A stretch of DNA of 60,362 bases from NCBI GenBank assembly GCA_016342655.1, contig JAEINL010000017.1, positions 1 to 60,362 on the forward strand, in the 5' to 3' direction. Positions 16,840 to 25,912 of this stretch are shown piece by piece; position 1 is the first letter of the stretch; each line of letters starts with the position of its first letter. Below the pieces are notes generated by a model, which saw only the letters and a program-made list of their open reading frames with translations, was not told where the DNA came from and ran no database searches. The position numbers and the translations under genes are program-made. The DNA comes from Sphaerochaeta sp. (lineage in GTDB: Bacteria > Spirochaetota > Spirochaetia > Sphaerochaetales > Sphaerochaetaceae).

Positions 16840-18882
16840 CTATTCAAACATATTCATATCATATTTGGCTTGTATCGGATAGAGCTTTTTCACCCTCTCA
16901 ATTACCTCTTGGGTAGCCTCCACCTTCTGCTCTTTGGTGTAGGTGATCACATTGTACGCTAGCCACAGATCATTGAGTGGGGCATCCCCCTCTCGTATAT
17001 GACCGAGCTCCTTATCAAGGACCAAGGCCTTGATAAGGGCTGCATCACCTTGCATTGCTGCAAGTTGGGCTCTTGGGACACTGAGTTTCTCACTGGTTTC
17101 AATCCAGGATTGAGGAAGGGTATCAAAGATTGAGCGTGCTTGCTCAACCATCTTATTGTCTACGAGCAACTTGCAATACTCCTCCGCGATACAGGGGTCC
17201 AAAGTAAACCCTGGAAGCGTTGCAGCAAGGGCATACCACTGGAGAGAACCTGCTAAGCAGCCTCTCCTCCCTTCTAAAACTGCAAGGTTCCTTGCAGTCC
17301 ATGCATTAGGCAACACAGCCATACACTCAAGCCAGAGAGTCAGGGCGCAGGAAACCTCTTCCAGTTCCAAGTGTATGATACCAAGGTAATGCTTGATTGT
17401 CGCCTCTTCTGTATCAGTCAGATCTGGATTCTGAAGAGCTAGGAGAAACCGTTCCTTCCATGCCTCCGAACAGATGGGAGGGGCAAGGGGGAGCCCTGTC
17501 AAATCCATCACAGGGAGCTTTCCCTCTTCAAGAAATATATGATAGGGCTTCTCCTCATCCCGTACAGAGATTTTGTCAAAGACAAATGCTCTAGGCAAAG
17601 AATACCCTTTCAGCTTCTTTTCCAAGAAACCCCATCCAGTTGAACGTTGGATGATTTCACCAGGCTCTATCTGACTTGCTAGGGAGAATCTCTCGTGCAT
17701 CCTCTGAAGTGTTGTAGTGTCTATCTGTTTGGTAATCGCCCTCCCAGCTGCCTTGGAGGCGAGTGCATAGCTAGCGTCATGCACCTCCTGTGTGTTCACC
17801 GCCAAGGATCCAAAGGCCTGAGTCCAAGACAAGGAGGAATTTCCCTCAATGAAGTAGCCATGCAACTGGCTACAAGCCAGCCCACTCTGGATCTCCACAT
17901 ACTCAGAATTGCTGTCGGGGGCGAGGTAGCGTTGCCACCTCTTCCCTCCGGCATGGTTTCCCCAACAGAACATCTTCCTATACCCCAGCAAAGGAGTGGA
18001 TACTTCATAAAGACCCGTCCCATCCCCCCCAAGGGCACACTCCCAAGGCATGCTTTCATTTTCACAGGTAAAGAAATACTCATTTGAGGCGTCAAATTGA
18101 TTGGGATACGAAGCATCTATATTTTTAAATATATCCATATTGGGCATCTGCATATACCCAAAAAGCCGAGTCCCCTTAGTAGCAAAAGGGTCAAGATAGA
18201 CAGCTTTGTCACTACTTGCAAGGACCCTCGTGTCGTCACTCATTTCGATGGCAGTGTTTGTCCAGTAGTACAGGGAAGTACGCTTATCCTCTAGATTATA
18301 TACCCCTACATGGGCATACAGCTGTCTAGAATCCTTGGGAAGATGGAAATCAATATGCCACCAAAGGGCCTTACAGGGTTCAAAATCATACAGGCGTAGA
18401 AAGTCTTTACCCTCTGCATCCTTTTGTATGGAAACAAACAATTTGCTACTCGTTGTGAAGGCATGACCATACTGGCCGAAATTCCATTCGATACCCCCGG
18501 CAAACCATGCATCAAGGGTGGCCAGGTTGCCTACCTGGAGGCTTCTGTTACAGTGGAGCAATTCCTTGCTATTCTCTTTGTCGATCAGGCTGATGAGCCT
18601 TCCTCCGAGCGTATGAAGAAAGGTTGCCTTGAGGAACTCGTTCTCCATGACTATCGCTGGAATATCCTGCTCCTGACGATTCCTATCATACCGGTCTTGC
18701 ATCCTATAGGGCAGCATTCGCCGTCCACAATCAAGGCCCATCAGGCTCTGGTACTTGAGGGGAACATCGGGTTTTACCCGAACAGGTACATCGTGGTCCC
18801 TTTCCCTAAAATAGGGTAGTGGATTCACCCCTTGGGGAAGGGCTGCAGTAGCATGGAAATACTCGAAAGAAATTGTACTCAT
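16840..18882 (-). CDS. DUF5107 / TPR-type carbohydrate-processing protein
   Basis: A 680-residue protein. The first 400 residues look like the DUF5107 beta-sandwich (GGRLISLIDKENSKELLHCN, AWFAGGIEWNFGQYGH, FYFTCENESMPWE-like segments), related in fold to galactose mutarotase; the rest is helical with TPR-like repeats. Members occur beside sugar transporters and are thought to act on carbohydrates, but the reaction is not settled. The start at 18882 is backed by AAGGAG ten nt upstream; an ATG at 18909 overlaps the kinase stop and would add nine residues. Last gene of the operon. Confidence 0.8.
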   Translation of the reverse strand: MSTISFEYFHATAALPQGVNPLPYFRERDHDVPVRVKPDVPLKYQSLMGLDCGRRMLPYRMQDRYDRNRQEQDIPAIVMENEFLKATFLHTLGGRLISLIDKENSKELLHCNRSLQVGNLATLDAWFAGGIEWNFGQYGHAFTTSSKLFVSIQKDAEGKDFLRLYDFEPCKALWWHIDFHLPKDSRQLYAHVGVYNLEDKRTSLYYWTNTAIEMSDDTRVLASSDKAVYLDPFATKGTRLFGYMQMPNMDIFKNIDASYPNQFDASNEYFFTCENESMPWECALGGDGTGLYEVSTPLLGYRKMFCWGNHAGGKRWQRYLAPDSNSEYVEIQSGLACSQLHGYFIEGNSSLSWTQAFGSLAVNTQEVHDASYALASKAAGRAITKQIDTTTLQRMHERFSLASQIEPGEIIQRSTGWGFLEKKLKGYSLPRAFVFDKISVRDEEKPYHIFLEEGKLPVMDLTGLPLAPPICSEAWKERFLLALQNPDLTDTEEATIKHYLGIIHLELEEVSCALTLWLECMAVLPNAWTARNLAVLEGRRGCLAGSLQWYALAATLPGFTLDPCIAEEYCKLLVDNKMVEQARSIFDTLPQSWIETSEKLSVPRAQLAAMQGDAALIKALVLDKELGHIREGDAPLNDLWLAYNVITYTKEQKVEATQEVIERVKKLYPIQAKYDMNMFE

Positions 18883-18901
18883 GTGTGGCAAGCTCCTTGT
18901 A

Positions 18902-19993
18902 TCATACATCTCGGTTCAGAATATCCCATTTGGCATCCATATCCTGCATCAGCTTGATCTGAGTCCTTGTACGGTCCAGATTATGGTTTTCTCGCTGAAT
19001 GCTGTAATACTTGTCCCCATTGAGGAAGTCAGTCAGAAAGCGAACGGCCATAATCTGGGTAATGTTTCGTCCTGATTCCACAACCAACGACCTTTCCACA
19101 TCGGTAAGGAACTCCGCCTTTGCAAGATAGCCTTGTATGAGTGCCTTATGCAGCTTCTCATCACAGCTAACCGTAGAGAGGTCGGTCGCATCCTCTTCGC
19201 CTGTTGTGGTGGCAGTGCGGATCATGTCCCCAGTGTCGAAGAGGATTGTCCCCGGCATTACCGTATCCAAATCAATGATACAGAGGGCTTCAGATCCATC
19301 AGCCTTGAACAGCACATTGTTTATCTTGGTATCATTATGGGTAACGCGAGTAGGAAGCTTTCCACTGGACATCCCTTCCCATAACAACAGCCCCCGTTCC
19401 TTGTTAGCCATCAGAAAATCCAATTCGGGGCCAACGTGTACAAGCCTGTTCTGGTGATTGAAGGCCATAGCCTCTTGGAGTTGCTTATAGCGAAAACCCA
19501 TATCATGGAAATGAGGGATGGTCTCGTGCAGGGATTTCCCATCAAAGTCAGAAAGTTGCAGTTGGAAGTTGCCAATGGCTTCGCCAAGCAGATATGCCTG
19601 GCTTGCATCCCCGATAGTACTGAATGTCCGCACGTGATCAATGTAGTGATAGGTTCTCCAGTATCCGCCTTCCTCATCTATATGGACCAAGGAACCGTCA
19701 CGGGTCTCCACCACACGAAGACATCTCTGGTCAATATCTTCATAGTTGCCCAGAAGTTTTGTATAAATATGCTCTGTGACAGCGTGTATGTTCTCCATGA
19801 CTTCAAGAGGCTTCTTAAAGACATAGTTGTTGATCCTCTGGTGGGTGTACTTCCTAATATTCCCCTCATGGACAAACGTGGAGATGTACGTACTGTTGAT
19901 GTGTCCCTCCCGGTTAGCCTTCACCTGGGTGAGAGACCCATCTATCTTGAATTGGGAAATTACGTTACGGAGTATTTTTTCATCTGATTGCAT
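18902..19993 (-). CDS. N-acetylhexosamine 1-kinase-like phosphotransferase (NahK type)
   Basis: A 363-residue kinase of the aminoglycoside phosphotransferase fold. The catalytic loop VTHNDTKINNVLF (near 217) and the metal-binding IIDLDTVMPGTILFDTGDMIR (near 238) are typical of NahK, which makes N-acetylhexosamine 1-phosphate from GlcNAc/GalNAc. In this operon it would phosphorylate the sugar released from the imported glycan. It lies between permease and DUF5107 protein, behind a hairpin at 20083. Hexosamine specificity is inferred from family resemblance only. Confidence 0.8.
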   Translation of the reverse strand: MQSDEKILRNVISQFKIDGSLTQVKANREGHINSTYISTFVHEGNIRKYTHQRINNYVFKKPLEVMENIHAVTEHIYTKLLGNYEDIDQRCLRVVETRDGSLVHIDEEGGYWRTYHYIDHVRTFSTIGDASQAYLLGEAIGNFQLQLSDFDGKSLHETIPHFHDMGFRYKQLQEAMAFNHQNRLVHVGPELDFLMANKERGLLLWEGMSSGKLPTRVTHNDTKINNVLFKADGSEALCIIDLDTVMPGTILFDTGDMIRTATTTGEEDATDLSTVSCDEKLHKALIQGYLAKAEFLTDVERSLVVESGRNITQIMAVRFLTDFLNGDKYYSIQRENHNLDRTRTQIKLMQDMDAKWDILNRDV

Positions 19994-20082
19994 GGGTACC
20001 TCAGTGTGTTGATAGGTAAATAGTAGCTAATCTACTACCAGCCTTGAGAAGATAACAGAAAATGGAAGCATGGGGAAAGGTC

Positions 20083-20105
20083 AGGGGCAAAGACGTTTTG
20101 CCCCT
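20083..20105 (-). promoter_or_regulatory. Intercistronic hairpin upstream of the kinase
   Basis: A 9-bp stem (AGGGGCAAA and its complement, loop GACGT) between permease and kinase on the reverse strand. It probably lowers read-through so that downstream enzymes are made in smaller amounts than the transporter. Confidence 0.55.
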
Positions 20106-20132
20106 AGGTAAGTCTTTTCGTATACAGATACC

Positions 20133-20996
20133 CTACCCTTTTATAGCGCCTGCTGTAACACCCTTGATAATCCTGTCAGAAAGGAAAATGTAGAGGATAA
20201 AGGTCGGCATAAATACAATGACAACCGAGGCAAACATACCGCCCCAGTCCCCTGTATAGCGCATCGCCTGGATCATGTTGAACAATCCGACTGCTACAGG
20301 TCTCACTTTGGTCTTGTTGGCGAAGATCAAGGACATGAAATATTCATTCCAGATGGTAATGAAGTTAAAGATTGTAACGGTTATTATTCCAGGCTGTACC
20401 AGGGGAAACATGATTCTCCAAAACGTACCCATTGGAGAACATCCGTCAATGGCTGCTGCCTCCTCATAGGTAGTGCTCAGACTCTTGAAGAACGAGAGCA
20501 AAAAGAAGGTAGTGAACGGTACATTCATAGCTATGTACAGGAAAATCAAGAGCCACCTGTTGTTTGTCAGGCGCAATCGGCTGACCACACTGAATAGTGG
20601 CATGACAATCATGATTGCTGGGATACCAAGAGCTGAAGCCAGGAGGTTCTGTACGGACACATTCCCTTTGAACTTGAAACGGCTTAATACATATGCAGCT
20701 GGGGAAGCAATCAGAATTATTGAGGTACAGGACACAACCGTATAGAACAAAGAGTTCATGAAGAATACAGAAACCTTCTGCGTACTCCAGGCTCTGGCAT
20801 AGTTAGCAAAATGAAAGCCAGTCTCAAACCTAAACATATGGTCACTGAAAATTTCCTGACTGGAGGAAAAGGAGGCAAAAAATACCCATCCGATAAGGAC
20901 GAAGGTGAAGAGCACCCAAAGACCTATCAGAATATAGGAAGGAATGAGCCTAATCTGGTTGAACCGATCAAGGGAATAGTTTTTTTTCTTAGCCAT
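20133..20996 (-). CDS. Sugar ABC transporter permease (MalG type)
   Basis: A 287-residue inner-membrane permease; six predicted helices and the EAA loop TYEEAAAIDGCSPMGTFWRI near residue 187. The short N-terminal tail MAKKKNYSLDRFNQIR precedes the first helix. Eleven nt separate it from the upstream permease. It works with that permease and the binding protein at 21980; the ATPase must come from elsewhere. Confidence 0.92.
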   Translation of the reverse strand: MAKKKNYSLDRFNQIRLIPSYILIGLWVLFTFVLIGWVFFASFSSSQEIFSDHMFRFETGFHFANYARAWSTQKVSVFFMNSLFYTVVSCTSIILIASPAAYVLSRFKFKGNVSVQNLLASALGIPAIMIVMPLFSVVSRLRLTNNRWLLIFLYIAMNVPFTTFFLLSFFKSLSTTYEEAAAIDGCSPMGTFWRIMFPLVQPGIITVTIFNFITIWNEYFMSLIFANKTKVRPVAVGLFNMIQAMRYTGDWGGMFASVVIVFMPTFILYIFLSDRIIKGVTAGAIKG

Positions 20997-21007
20997 GATA
21001 GACCCTC

Positions 21008-21916
21008 CTATAGTTCCACATCATCATTCTTGACGATGAGATTCGTCAACGAGAATGCAATAATGACTATGATCATCATTATCACACCAATTGCTGCACC
21101 AGCGCCACTGTCCCGGACCGTTGCCGCACTGGAAGAGGAGCCGAATACAATTTCGTACATATAGTTCATGGGAGCGACTGTGGCGTAGGAAAGGTTGACG
21201 GGACTGAACAGCTGTCCCCATACAAAGAAGGCAACAGTAAACACAGTCCACATGACAATATTTGTCCTGAAACAGCCCCGTAAGAAGGGCAAGGTAATAT
21301 GGAAGAAACGCTGGACAATATTTGCCCCTTCTATCTGGGCGGCTTCATGGTAGTCCTTGGGAATCTGCTCGATACTGGCCATGAAAATCAGCATATGATA
21401 GCCAACCATACCAAAGCAGTACGCTACTAGCATGGACCAAAACAGGTGCCCCGGTCCGGTCCATAGGGTTTCAGAAAGCTTGTCCAGCCCTATAGACTTA
21501 CATATATTGTGTAACAGCCCATAGCTTGAGTTATAGACATAACTGATCCACATGGTTCCCATTGCAATGGCTGAAACAACATTTGGCAGATATATGACAC
21601 TCCGTATGAATTTTACCTGCTTCATCCCATTGGTCAGGGAAACAGCAAAAAACAGGGAGACTGTCATTACCCCAATTCCGCCTACAAACCAAATATTGGC
21701 AATATTTATCATTGATTGTTTGAAAATTTCAGTACCGAATAGTTTTGTGTAGTTATCCAATCCTATGAAACGCCAGGTGGAGATCGGATCAGAGACCGAC
21801 TCTACTGCGAAAAAGCTCATGATAGTTGTCCGTATTGAAGGGTACAGGAACACGAGGAGATAACAAATAAGGGCCGGAGCAAGAAAAACGATGATCATTA
21901 CACGATTTTTTTTCAT
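21008..21916 (-). CDS. Sugar ABC transporter permease (MalF type)
   Basis: A 302-residue permease starting MKKNRVMIIVFLAPALI with six predicted helices; EAA loop YHEAAQIEGANIVQRFFHI near residue 188. First permease after the binding protein, from which it is separated by a strong hairpin. Confidence 0.92.
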   Translation of the reverse strand: MKKNRVMIIVFLAPALICYLLVFLYPSIRTTIMSFFAVESVSDPISTWRFIGLDNYTKLFGTEIFKQSMINIANIWFVGGIGVMTVSLFFAVSLTNGMKQVKFIRSVIYLPNVVSAIAMGTMWISYVYNSSYGLLHNICKSIGLDKLSETLWTGPGHLFWSMLVAYCFGMVGYHMLIFMASIEQIPKDYHEAAQIEGANIVQRFFHITLPFLRGCFRTNIVMWTVFTVAFFVWGQLFSPVNLSYATVAPMNYMYEIVFGSSSSAATVRDSGAGAAIGVIMMIIVIIAFSLTNLIVKNDDVEL

Positions 21917-21935
21917 CTATGTACCTATACAGGCA

Positions 21936-21969
21936 GTAAGCCCTTACAGGTTTTCCTGTAAGGGCTTAC
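21936..21969 (-). promoter_or_regulatory. Strong intercistronic hairpin after the binding-protein gene
   Basis: A perfect 15-bp stem (GTAAGCCCTTACAGG and complement) with a TTTT loop, between binding protein and permease. Like the hairpin at 8297, it should keep binding-protein mRNA in excess over permease mRNA. Confidence 0.7.
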
Positions 21970-21979
21970 CACAATTCTC

Positions 21980-23236
21980 TTATTTGTTCATTGCCGCATA
22001 GAATCCATCGGCATCAAGGGATCCAATGATCAGCTTAGCAAAGGCATCTTTGATCTTAGCGTTTACATCAGCAAGGTTTTCCATTCCAACAGCCCAAGTC
22101 ATCCACTTGGTAGTATTGTCGATAACAACCTTGGCTTCTGCAGTCTGCTTAGGCCAGCTGCTGTCTTTACCCATTGGAACACCAAGACTCTCCTTGGCAA
22201 GGGTTGAGTCCCACTTACCGGTAGTCATGTATACGATGAACTGGAAAGCCTCATCGGCAACTTTGGAGTTGTTGTTGATACCAAAGCACTGTGCCCCATA
22301 GTTGTTAGCCTCGACACCAGCACCCTTGGGTCCCATTGCAGGATAGGCAAAAGCGCCCCAGTTGAAATTGGGAGCATTGCCGCTAATCTCATTAGGAAGC
22401 CAGGTCCCATTCAGATACATGGCAACTTTTCCAGCTGCAATCTCTTCTAGCTGTCCTGCAGGGTAGATGTTGGAAGCGGCTTTCTTGCTGATATAACCCT
22501 TTTTTGCAAAGTCAGACCATATCTTTCCAAATTCAAGCACTGAGGGATCGTTGAACTTGTTGCTATTTGCCATCTCCAAGGTTTTCTCTACGCCAGCAAG
22601 GCGGGAGAGGTTGTACCCGAAGAATGCTGCCATGTATGCGTCATCAACAGTAATGGGGGTAATGCCTGCTGCTACAAGTTTCGCACAAACTTCTTCAAAC
22701 TCTACCCAGTTCTTAGGTGTCCTTGTGATTCCTGCCTTTTTGAACAGGTCACTATTGTACATGACAATAAAGGCAAAGGGCTGGTAGGGGATAACTTTCA
22801 GAGTTCCACCACCTTCCTGACGGGCTAGATCCATCAGAGCAGTACTTACCGAAGACTCAAAACTTTCCCCACCTGTGGTAGAATACTGTTTTTTGGCATA
22901 GTCTTCCAAAGGAAGAAGGTATTTGCCCCAGGTTGAATTGACGCGGGTAATATCTTCATCAAAGATATCGATAGTTTCACCCGAGTCCAATGCTGGCTGC
23001 AAGGTCTTTCGGATTTCGCGGCCATTGAACACAATGTCCACAACAATGCCCGTCTCTTCTTCAAATGCTTCAGCAGTAGATGCCAATACACGGCCCTGGG
23101 GTTCAGCTTCATTCCACATGGACCAGTAAGTGACGATTTTCTTATCGGACTTAGCTTCTGTAGCTCCACCTGCAAAAAGTGGGGAAACTAATACTGACAA
23201 TACGATTAACACGATACCAAAAGTTCTTTTTCTCAT
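21980..23236 (-). CDS. Sugar ABC transporter substrate-binding protein
   Basis: A 418-residue secreted binding protein of solute-binding family 1. Signal peptide RTFGIVLIVLSVLVSPLFAGG without a lipobox. The mature part starts ATEAKSDKKIVTYWSMWNE; YLNGTWLPNEI near 315 is typical of glycan-binding members. The start at 23236 follows AAGGAGCGTCCT; the upstream in-frame extension to 23344 would run into the AraC promoter region. First gene of the reverse-strand operon. Confidence 0.9.
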   Translation of the reverse strand: MRKRTFGIVLIVLSVLVSPLFAGGATEAKSDKKIVTYWSMWNEAEPQGRVLASTAEAFEEETGIVVDIVFNGREIRKTLQPALDSGETIDIFDEDITRVNSTWGKYLLPLEDYAKKQYSTTGGESFESSVSTALMDLARQEGGGTLKVIPYQPFAFIVMYNSDLFKKAGITRTPKNWVEFEEVCAKLVAAGITPITVDDAYMAAFFGYNLSRLAGVEKTLEMANSNKFNDPSVLEFGKIWSDFAKKGYISKKAASNIYPAGQLEEIAAGKVAMYLNGTWLPNEISGNAPNFNWGAFAYPAMGPKGAGVEANNYGAQCFGINNNSKVADEAFQFIVYMTTGKWDSTLAKESLGVPMGKDSSWPKQTAEAKVVIDNTTKWMTWAVGMENLADVNAKIKDAFAKLIIGSLDADGFYAAMNK

Positions 23237-23282
23237 AGGACGCTCCTTTTTTAGCAACTGTTTGCTAGTGACCACCAAACTT

Positions 23283-23288
23283 AGTATA
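23283..23288 (-). promoter_or_regulatory. -10 box of the reverse-strand sugar operon
   Basis: TATACT on the reverse strand, 47 nt before the binding-protein start. No recognisable -35 hexamer lies 16-19 bp upstream, as expected of a promoter that needs the divergently encoded AraC-type activator. Confidence 0.45.
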
Positions 23289-23401
23289 CCCTTGTTTCCA
23301 GATTCGTATTTGTCTAAAAATATATATTGTTTGTCATATTGCACATTGTACTGTATGCTTACCTTATGGATAAATATAGTAATGGATTTTTACTCACACC
23401 T

Positions 23402-24286
23402 ATGAAGAAAGAGATTAACGTCAGTTATTTTGTTACCTTTCATTACTTTGAGTATCCACATATGTTTATTTTTGAAGGGGAACGGCATAACTTCTGGGAA
23501 CTGCTCTATGTTGACAAGGGAGTGGTATTTTCCCGAACTGACACCGAGCATCACCAATTGCAACAGGGCCAGATAATTTTTCACAAACCCGGTGAATTTC
23601 ACAGTGTAGAATGCAATGGGGTCATCTCCCCTTGTCTGGTTGTCATATCCTTTGTATGCAATTCTCCAGCTATGAAGTTCTTCGAGAACAAAGTACTTCC
23701 CATAACCAGCAAAACTAAAAGTCTGATGTCCTTCATCATCAATGAAGCTAAAAAGACCTATACAACAGACTTGTCCGACCCTTATTACAAACGATTGGAT
23801 TTGGATGAAAACTGCCCTTTGGGGAGTCAGCAGTTGATAAAGAACTATTTTGAAGCATTCCTATTGGAATTATTGAGGCATAATTCCCAGAATGAGAAGA
23901 ATAAGACCATACTCAGCACTAGCCAAATTAATGACCGGAGAATCCGCTTTGAGATGGCTAATACCTATTTACAGGGACATCTTTCCGAAAACCTGACACT
24001 CTCTGGTGTATGTGATCATTGCTCTATGAGCAAATCCCTAGCCCAACAGATATTCAAACTTGAAACCGGCAATAGTGTCATGCAGTGGTATACCCGTTTG
24101 CGAATAGAACAAGCAAAGCAACGTATCCGTGAAGGAAAAGGTAATATGACAACCATTGCAAACCAGTTAGGCTATAGCTCCATACACCATTTCTCCAAGC
24201 AGTTTTCAAAGGTCAGTGGAAAAAGCCCCACAGAGTATGCACAATCAATAACAAGCCTCCTGAATGTGGACAGGGAGTTGTTCTGA
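23402..24286 (+). CDS. AraC-family transcriptional regulator
   Basis: About 294 residues: an N-terminal cupin-like sensing domain (LLYVDKGVVFSRTDTEHHQL, IIFHKPGEFHSVE) and a C-terminal double helix-turn-helix (LSGVCDHCSMSKSLAQQIFK; TTIANQLGYSSIHHFSKQFS). It probably senses the sugar imported by the divergent operon and activates it. The start is uncertain: ATGs at 23366 and 23402 and a TTG at 23327 are in frame and none has a clear ribosome site; 23402 (MKKEINVSYF) fits the family N-terminus best. Confidence 0.85.
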   Translation: MKKEINVSYFVTFHYFEYPHMFIFEGERHNFWELLYVDKGVVFSRTDTEHHQLQQGQIIFHKPGEFHSVECNGVISPCLVVISFVCNSPAMKFFENKVLPITSKTKSLMSFIINEAKKTYTTDLSDPYYKRLDLDENCPLGSQQLIKNYFEAFLLELLRHNSQNEKNKTILSTSQINDRRIRFEMANTYLQGHLSENLTLSGVCDHCSMSKSLAQQIFKLETGNSVMQWYTRLRIEQAKQRIREGKGNMTTIANQLGYSSIHHFSKQFSKVSGKSPTEYAQSITSLLNVDRELF

Positions 24287-24376
24287 ACTACTGAAACCCT
24301 AAGGCAGGGCATCATTGCTGTCCAGAGATTCCTCCTCACTTGAAGCACTGTCGTATACACTTCCTCTTACTTCAGT

Positions 24377-25873
24377 ATGCAAACTCTCATCAACAAGATT
24401 GCCCAAGAGAAGTTTGGCCTGCAGAACCTCAGGCCGTACCAAAGGCTGATTATCCAAAGGATACTTGAGCATGATACTGAAACCACTGACCATGAGGGAA
24501 TGCTGGTAGTCCTGCCCACAGGTTCGGGCAAGAGCGTCTGCTTCATGCTTCCCTCCTTGCTTGTCTCAGGCCTAACAGTAATAGTCTATCCTCTCCTCTC
24601 CTTGATGAACGACCAGGTCAAGAGATTTGAACAGAGCGGCATCCGTTGCGTCTGCATACGTGGAGGGCAGACCAAGGAACAGAGGAAAGCCATCTGGGAA
24701 AAACTTAAGGAAAAACAAACCACTGTAGTGGTTACCAATGCCGAGTGCATGCTCAATCCCCAGATCATTGCCAAGCTAAGCCTCTACCCGATCAGCCTTC
24801 TGGTGGTCGATGAAGCCCATACAGTGGTGCAGTGGGGAACAAGCTTCCGACCTTCCTATAAAAGCCTAGGAACCGTCTTAGCCTACCTATCCGTTCGTCA
24901 GATATTGGCTTTTACAGCCACATCGGATAAAGCCATTACAGACGAACTGCAGACAATGCTGTTTTTAGGCGTGAGACCACATAGCATCCGAGCAAGCGCC
25001 GACAGGCAGAACATCATCTACCATGTCCAGGACACCTTGTCTAAAGCCCATTCCCTAGCGATGTTGCTCAAGAGCCCAACATCTCGTCCTGCTGTTGTAT
25101 TCTGTGCAACAAGAAAGGAGTGTGAGCTTGCCGCCAAGGATTTTTCAAACACCTTAGGGCATATCCCTGCCCGATATTATCATGCCGGATTAGGAACGTA
25201 TTCAAGGGTTATACTTGAATCCTGGTTTGCTGCTACTGCTGAAGGGGTTCTTTTCTCTACAAATGCATTCGGAATGGGGGTCGATAAGAAAAACATCCGC
25301 ACTGTCATCCATAGGACACTTCCCAAGGATGTTGCTTCGTTCTTGCAGGAAAGCGGTAGGGCTGGTAGGGATGGCAACATTGCACACTCCTTTGTCTTGG
25401 TAGGGGAGCAAGAGAAAAGAAAAGCAGCACATGAAGCCTCTTCATTCTCTGTTCTCTACAACATCTTTACCCAAAGACAAGTATGCTTACGATCAGCCCT
25501 GTTGCACCTGCTAGGAGAAACCCTGGAGGGCTGCAGTGGCTGTGATGTCTGTAACAACAATCTGTTCACAGAACCTGACGGTATGAGACAGATAGTGCGT
25601 ACTGTGCAGTGCCGTCCCCTCTCGTATACCCCTGGGACGCTGGCAAAGCTCCTCTGTCAACAGGATAATCATGATAGTCGATCGGGTATCTTGTCCCAGT
25701 GGTCAGATCGGGAGCTGGTTGAGGCGATAAAGAGCTTGCTCGATCGGAATATCCTGGCTTTGTCCAAATACCCTAAGAGACGATTGTATGCAAGATCCAT
25801 GCACAAGAAGCATCCTTCAGTTGGGAGAAAACAAACTAAGCAATTTCCATTGAAAGATACAAAGGAAGTATGA
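24377..25873 (+). CDS. RecQ-family ATP-dependent DNA helicase (short form)
   Basis: A 498-residue DEAH helicase: PTGSGKSVCFMLPSLL (Walker A), VVDEAHTVVQWG (motif II), FTATSD (motif III), and QESGRAGRDG (motif VI). After the helicase core come the zinc-ligand cysteines CSGCDVC and about 90 more residues, but no HRDC domain. It should unwind 3'-tailed DNA in repair or recombination. Length is below the usual 600 of RecQ. The ATG at 24377 has no strong ribosome site. It stands alone. Confidence 0.88.
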   Translation: MQTLINKIAQEKFGLQNLRPYQRLIIQRILEHDTETTDHEGMLVVLPTGSGKSVCFMLPSLLVSGLTVIVYPLLSLMNDQVKRFEQSGIRCVCIRGGQTKEQRKAIWEKLKEKQTTVVVTNAECMLNPQIIAKLSLYPISLLVVDEAHTVVQWGTSFRPSYKSLGTVLAYLSVRQILAFTATSDKAITDELQTMLFLGVRPHSIRASADRQNIIYHVQDTLSKAHSLAMLLKSPTSRPAVVFCATRKECELAAKDFSNTLGHIPARYYHAGLGTYSRVILESWFAATAEGVLFSTNAFGMGVDKKNIRTVIHRTLPKDVASFLQESGRAGRDGNIAHSFVLVGEQEKRKAAHEASSFSVLYNIFTQRQVCLRSALLHLLGETLEGCSGCDVCNNNLFTEPDGMRQIVRTVQCRPLSYTPGTLAKLLCQQDNHDSRSGILSQWSDRELVEAIKSLLDRNILALSKYPKRRLYARSMHKKHPSVGRKQTKQFPLKDTKEV

Positions 25874-25912
25874 ATATTTGACTGCCACTATAAGCATTTA
25901 TCCTATGGTACA

